DNA of 7,891 nucleotides from Sulfurimonas sp. (GTDB lineage Bacteria; Campylobacterota; Campylobacteria; Campylobacterales; Sulfurimonadaceae). This document shows, one piece after another, positions 6,556-7,891 of the stretch. Under the pieces are notes generated by a model that searched no databases, had not been told where the DNA came from, and saw only the letters and a program-made list of their open reading frames with translations. The stretch's first letter is position 1, and every line of letters starts with the position of its first letter. Made by a program: the position numbers and the translations under genes. The stretch spans positions 1 through 7,891 of the forward strand of contig JAGGWO010000072.1 of assembly GCA_021157485.1 (NCBI GenBank), given 5' to 3'.

Positions 6556-7038
6556 ATGTCTAAAGATAGATTAAACGAATTAAAAGAAGAGTTAAAATTA
6601 GCAAATGAAGCGAATGAACTTACTGCTCAAAACATAGGTAAAATTGTAAGTAATACAACCACCAGTATATTAAAAGAGTTGAAATTCGACAGAGACATGA
6701 CAGCAGATGCACTAAAAGATGTTTTAGACACTACATCAGATTCGTTAAAAGAGCTTGGAGAGTTGAGTGCTCAAAATATAAAGGCTAGCAGTGATGGTGC
6801 ACAAAAAGCCTTGAAAAAAGAGTTAAATAAAAAATCTAAGAAACTTGAAAAAGTTTATCATATTTTAACAGACGATGTAAAAGAGGATGTTATAAAGAAA
6901 GTAGATACATTTAAGGCTTTTAGTGAATTATCATTGGATGTGTTACAGCATGTGGCAGATGGAGCAATTAAAGGTGCTCATGAAGTATTAGATAAAAAGA
7001 GTAAGAAAAAAAACAAAAAGAGTAAGAAAAAGTCATGA
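6556..7038 (+). CDS. Uncharacterised helical protein with lysine-rich C-terminal tail (phasin-like appearance)
   Basis: I do not recognise a named family. The 160-residue product has no signal peptide, membrane segment or cysteine and looks almost entirely helical, with heptad-like spacing of Leu/Ile/Val among Lys, Glu, Asp, Ser and Thr. A repeat is visible: ELTAQNIGK (residues 21-29) and ELSAQNIKA (69-77), each followed by an amphipathic stretch ending in a Lys/Glu-Leu cluster, which suggests an internal duplication with a 48-residue period. The last 14 residues are almost only Lys, Ser and Asn, a polycationic tail that could bind nucleic acid, polyphosphate or acidic lipid. The overall look recalls phasins and apolipoprotein-like proteins that coat hydrophobic surfaces. 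That is resemblance, not assignment. The start has a strong AAGGAA (6545-6550). Its stop overlaps the start of the UbiB-type kinase gene (ATGA), so the two are translationally coupled and probably work together. Confidence 0.85.
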   Translation: MSKDRLNELKEELKLANEANELTAQNIGKIVSNTTTSILKELKFDRDMTADALKDVLDTTSDSLKELGELSAQNIKASSDGAQKALKKELNKKSKKLEKVYHILTDDVKEDVIKKVDTFKAFSELSLDVLQHVADGAIKGAHEVLDKKSKKKNKKSKKKS

Positions 7039-7891
7039 TTAAAATATCTCAAACCATTGCTAATACAAAAAGAATTGGTCAGATTATTACTATTTTATCC
7101 AAAAATGGTTTTGATGATATTATTAAAAAGATAAATTTTGAAGGGAGTTTCAGACTCCCTATTTCCAAAGATACAAACAGAGATAATTTGTCTAAAAGTC
7201 AAAGAATTAAAAAAACAGTAGAAGAGTTAGGACCTTCATTTATAAAACTAGCTCAAATGCTATCTACTAGACCTGATTTAATATCTTTAGAATTGGTTCA
7301 CGAATTTGAAAAACTTCAAGATAGTGTTAGCCCAGTGGATATAAATGAAATTAATCCTATATTTAAAGAAGAGTTTGACAAAGAACAAGAAGAAATTTTT
7401 GCCAAACCCTTAGAGTTATTAGCAACAGCATCTATCGGTCAAGTCTATAAAGGAGAACTTTTAAACGGTAATGAAGTAGTAGTAAAAGTTTTAAAACCAA
7501 AGATTGATGAAATTATTAAAAATGATTTAGATATTTTGAAAAAAATTGCTTCATTGTTTGATGATGCGTTTGTAGATTACGGAATTAACTCTATGCTAGA
7601 TATTGTAAAGGAGTTTGAACGCAGTATCAAAAATGAGCTAAATTTTAAACTTGAGGCTATAAACTTAACTAGATTTGGGGCTATATTTAAAGATGATGAT
7701 AGGATAAAAGTTCCAAAACTTTATAAAGAGTATTCAACTAATAAAATTATTATGATGGAGTTTATTAATGGGATCAAAGTTTCAAATATAGAACAATTAA
7801 AGCACAACAGTATAGATACAAAAGAGATAGCAAAAAAAGGGTTTGAACTACTTTGTGAGCAAATTTTTAAATATAGATTTTTTCACGCTGA
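7035..7891 (+). CDS. AarF/ADCK/UbiB-family atypical kinase, N-terminal part (3' end outside window)
   Basis: An open frame of 285 codons starts at ATG 7035 and runs off the right edge without a stop. The family (bacterial UbiB, mitochondrial COQ8/ADCK3) has a protein-kinase-like fold with ATPase activity and acts on isoprenoid lipid/quinone metabolism at the inner membrane. Visible features are ELGPSFIKLAQMLSTRPDL (residues about 64-82), which is the KxGQ motif with Lys71 and Gln74 but Ala73 instead of Gly; the alanine-rich nucleotide loop as ATAS (130-133) followed by IGQVYKG; the beta3 lysine Lys151 in VVVKVLKP; and KNELNF (199-204). The window cuts at FFHA, just before the expected D-HPGN catalytic region. 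About half of the usual 500-550 residues is present, so membrane helices at the C-terminus cannot be checked. It may be UbiB itself or a paralogue; the coupling to a helical protein is not the classical ubiE-ubiJ-ubiB arrangement. Campylobacterota use menaquinone, so a ubiquinone role is doubtful. Confidence 0.9.
   Translation, partial: MIKISQTIANTKRIGQIITILSKNGFDDIIKKINFEGSFRLPISKDTNRDNLSKSQRIKKTVEELGPSFIKLAQMLSTRPDLISLELVHEFEKLQDSVSPVDINEINPIFKEEFDKEQEEIFAKPLELLATASIGQVYKGELLNGNEVVVKVLKPKIDEIIKNDLDILKKIASLFDDAFVDYGINSMLDIVKEFERSIKNELNFKLEAINLTRFGAIFKDDDRIKVPKLYKEYSTNKIIMMEFINGIKVSNIEQLKHNSIDTKEIAKKGFELLCEQIFKYRFFHA

Overview
The window is AT-rich. Its gene content (class II DAHP synthase, a Uup-type ABC-F ATPase, Lys/Asn/Ile/Leu-rich proteins, short intergenic gaps) fits a free-living member of the Campylobacterota, something like Sulfurimonas or Sulfurovum. 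That assignment is an inference from protein style; there is no rRNA or marker phylogeny here. No tRNA, rRNA, CRISPR array, insertion sequence or integrase was seen.

Layout. (1) Bases 1-390, + strand, hold the 3' end of a class II DAHP synthase gene (entry to the shikimate pathway). (2) Bases 391-428 form a near-perfect long hairpin. It lies between this gene and the convergent gene, and its core resembles a common dispersed palindromic repeat. (3) Bases 427-2370, - strand, hold a 647-residue ABC-F ATPase of the Uup type, which is ribosome/translation associated and not a transporter. (4) Bases 2371-2634 are a divergent AT-rich regulatory region with a 13-bp direct repeat, an inverted repeat and a Fur-box-like element. 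(5) Bases 2635-6476, + strand, hold a tight three-gene unit: a TetR-family regulator, then an RND efflux permease encoded as two separate half-proteins. The break falls between TM6 and TM7. (6) Bases 6477-6555 are a short gap with a consensus -10 box. (7) Bases 6556-7891, + strand, hold a helical, lysine-tailed protein of unknown function. It is translationally coupled (ATGA overlap) to an AarF/ADCK/UbiB-family atypical kinase that runs off the window.

How the genes work together. The TetR regulator probably controls its own expression and that of the RND halves through the repeats upstream. The two halves together rebuild one standard 12-TM RND protomer and must presumably co-assemble. No membrane-fusion adaptor or TolC-type channel is present next to them, so the pump must borrow these from elsewhere or work without them. 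The helical protein and the UbiB-type kinase form a separate two-gene unit whose joint role is unknown.

The most interesting items are the naturally split RND permease with its clean ribosome-binding site at the junction, and the coupled helical-protein/UbiB pair.
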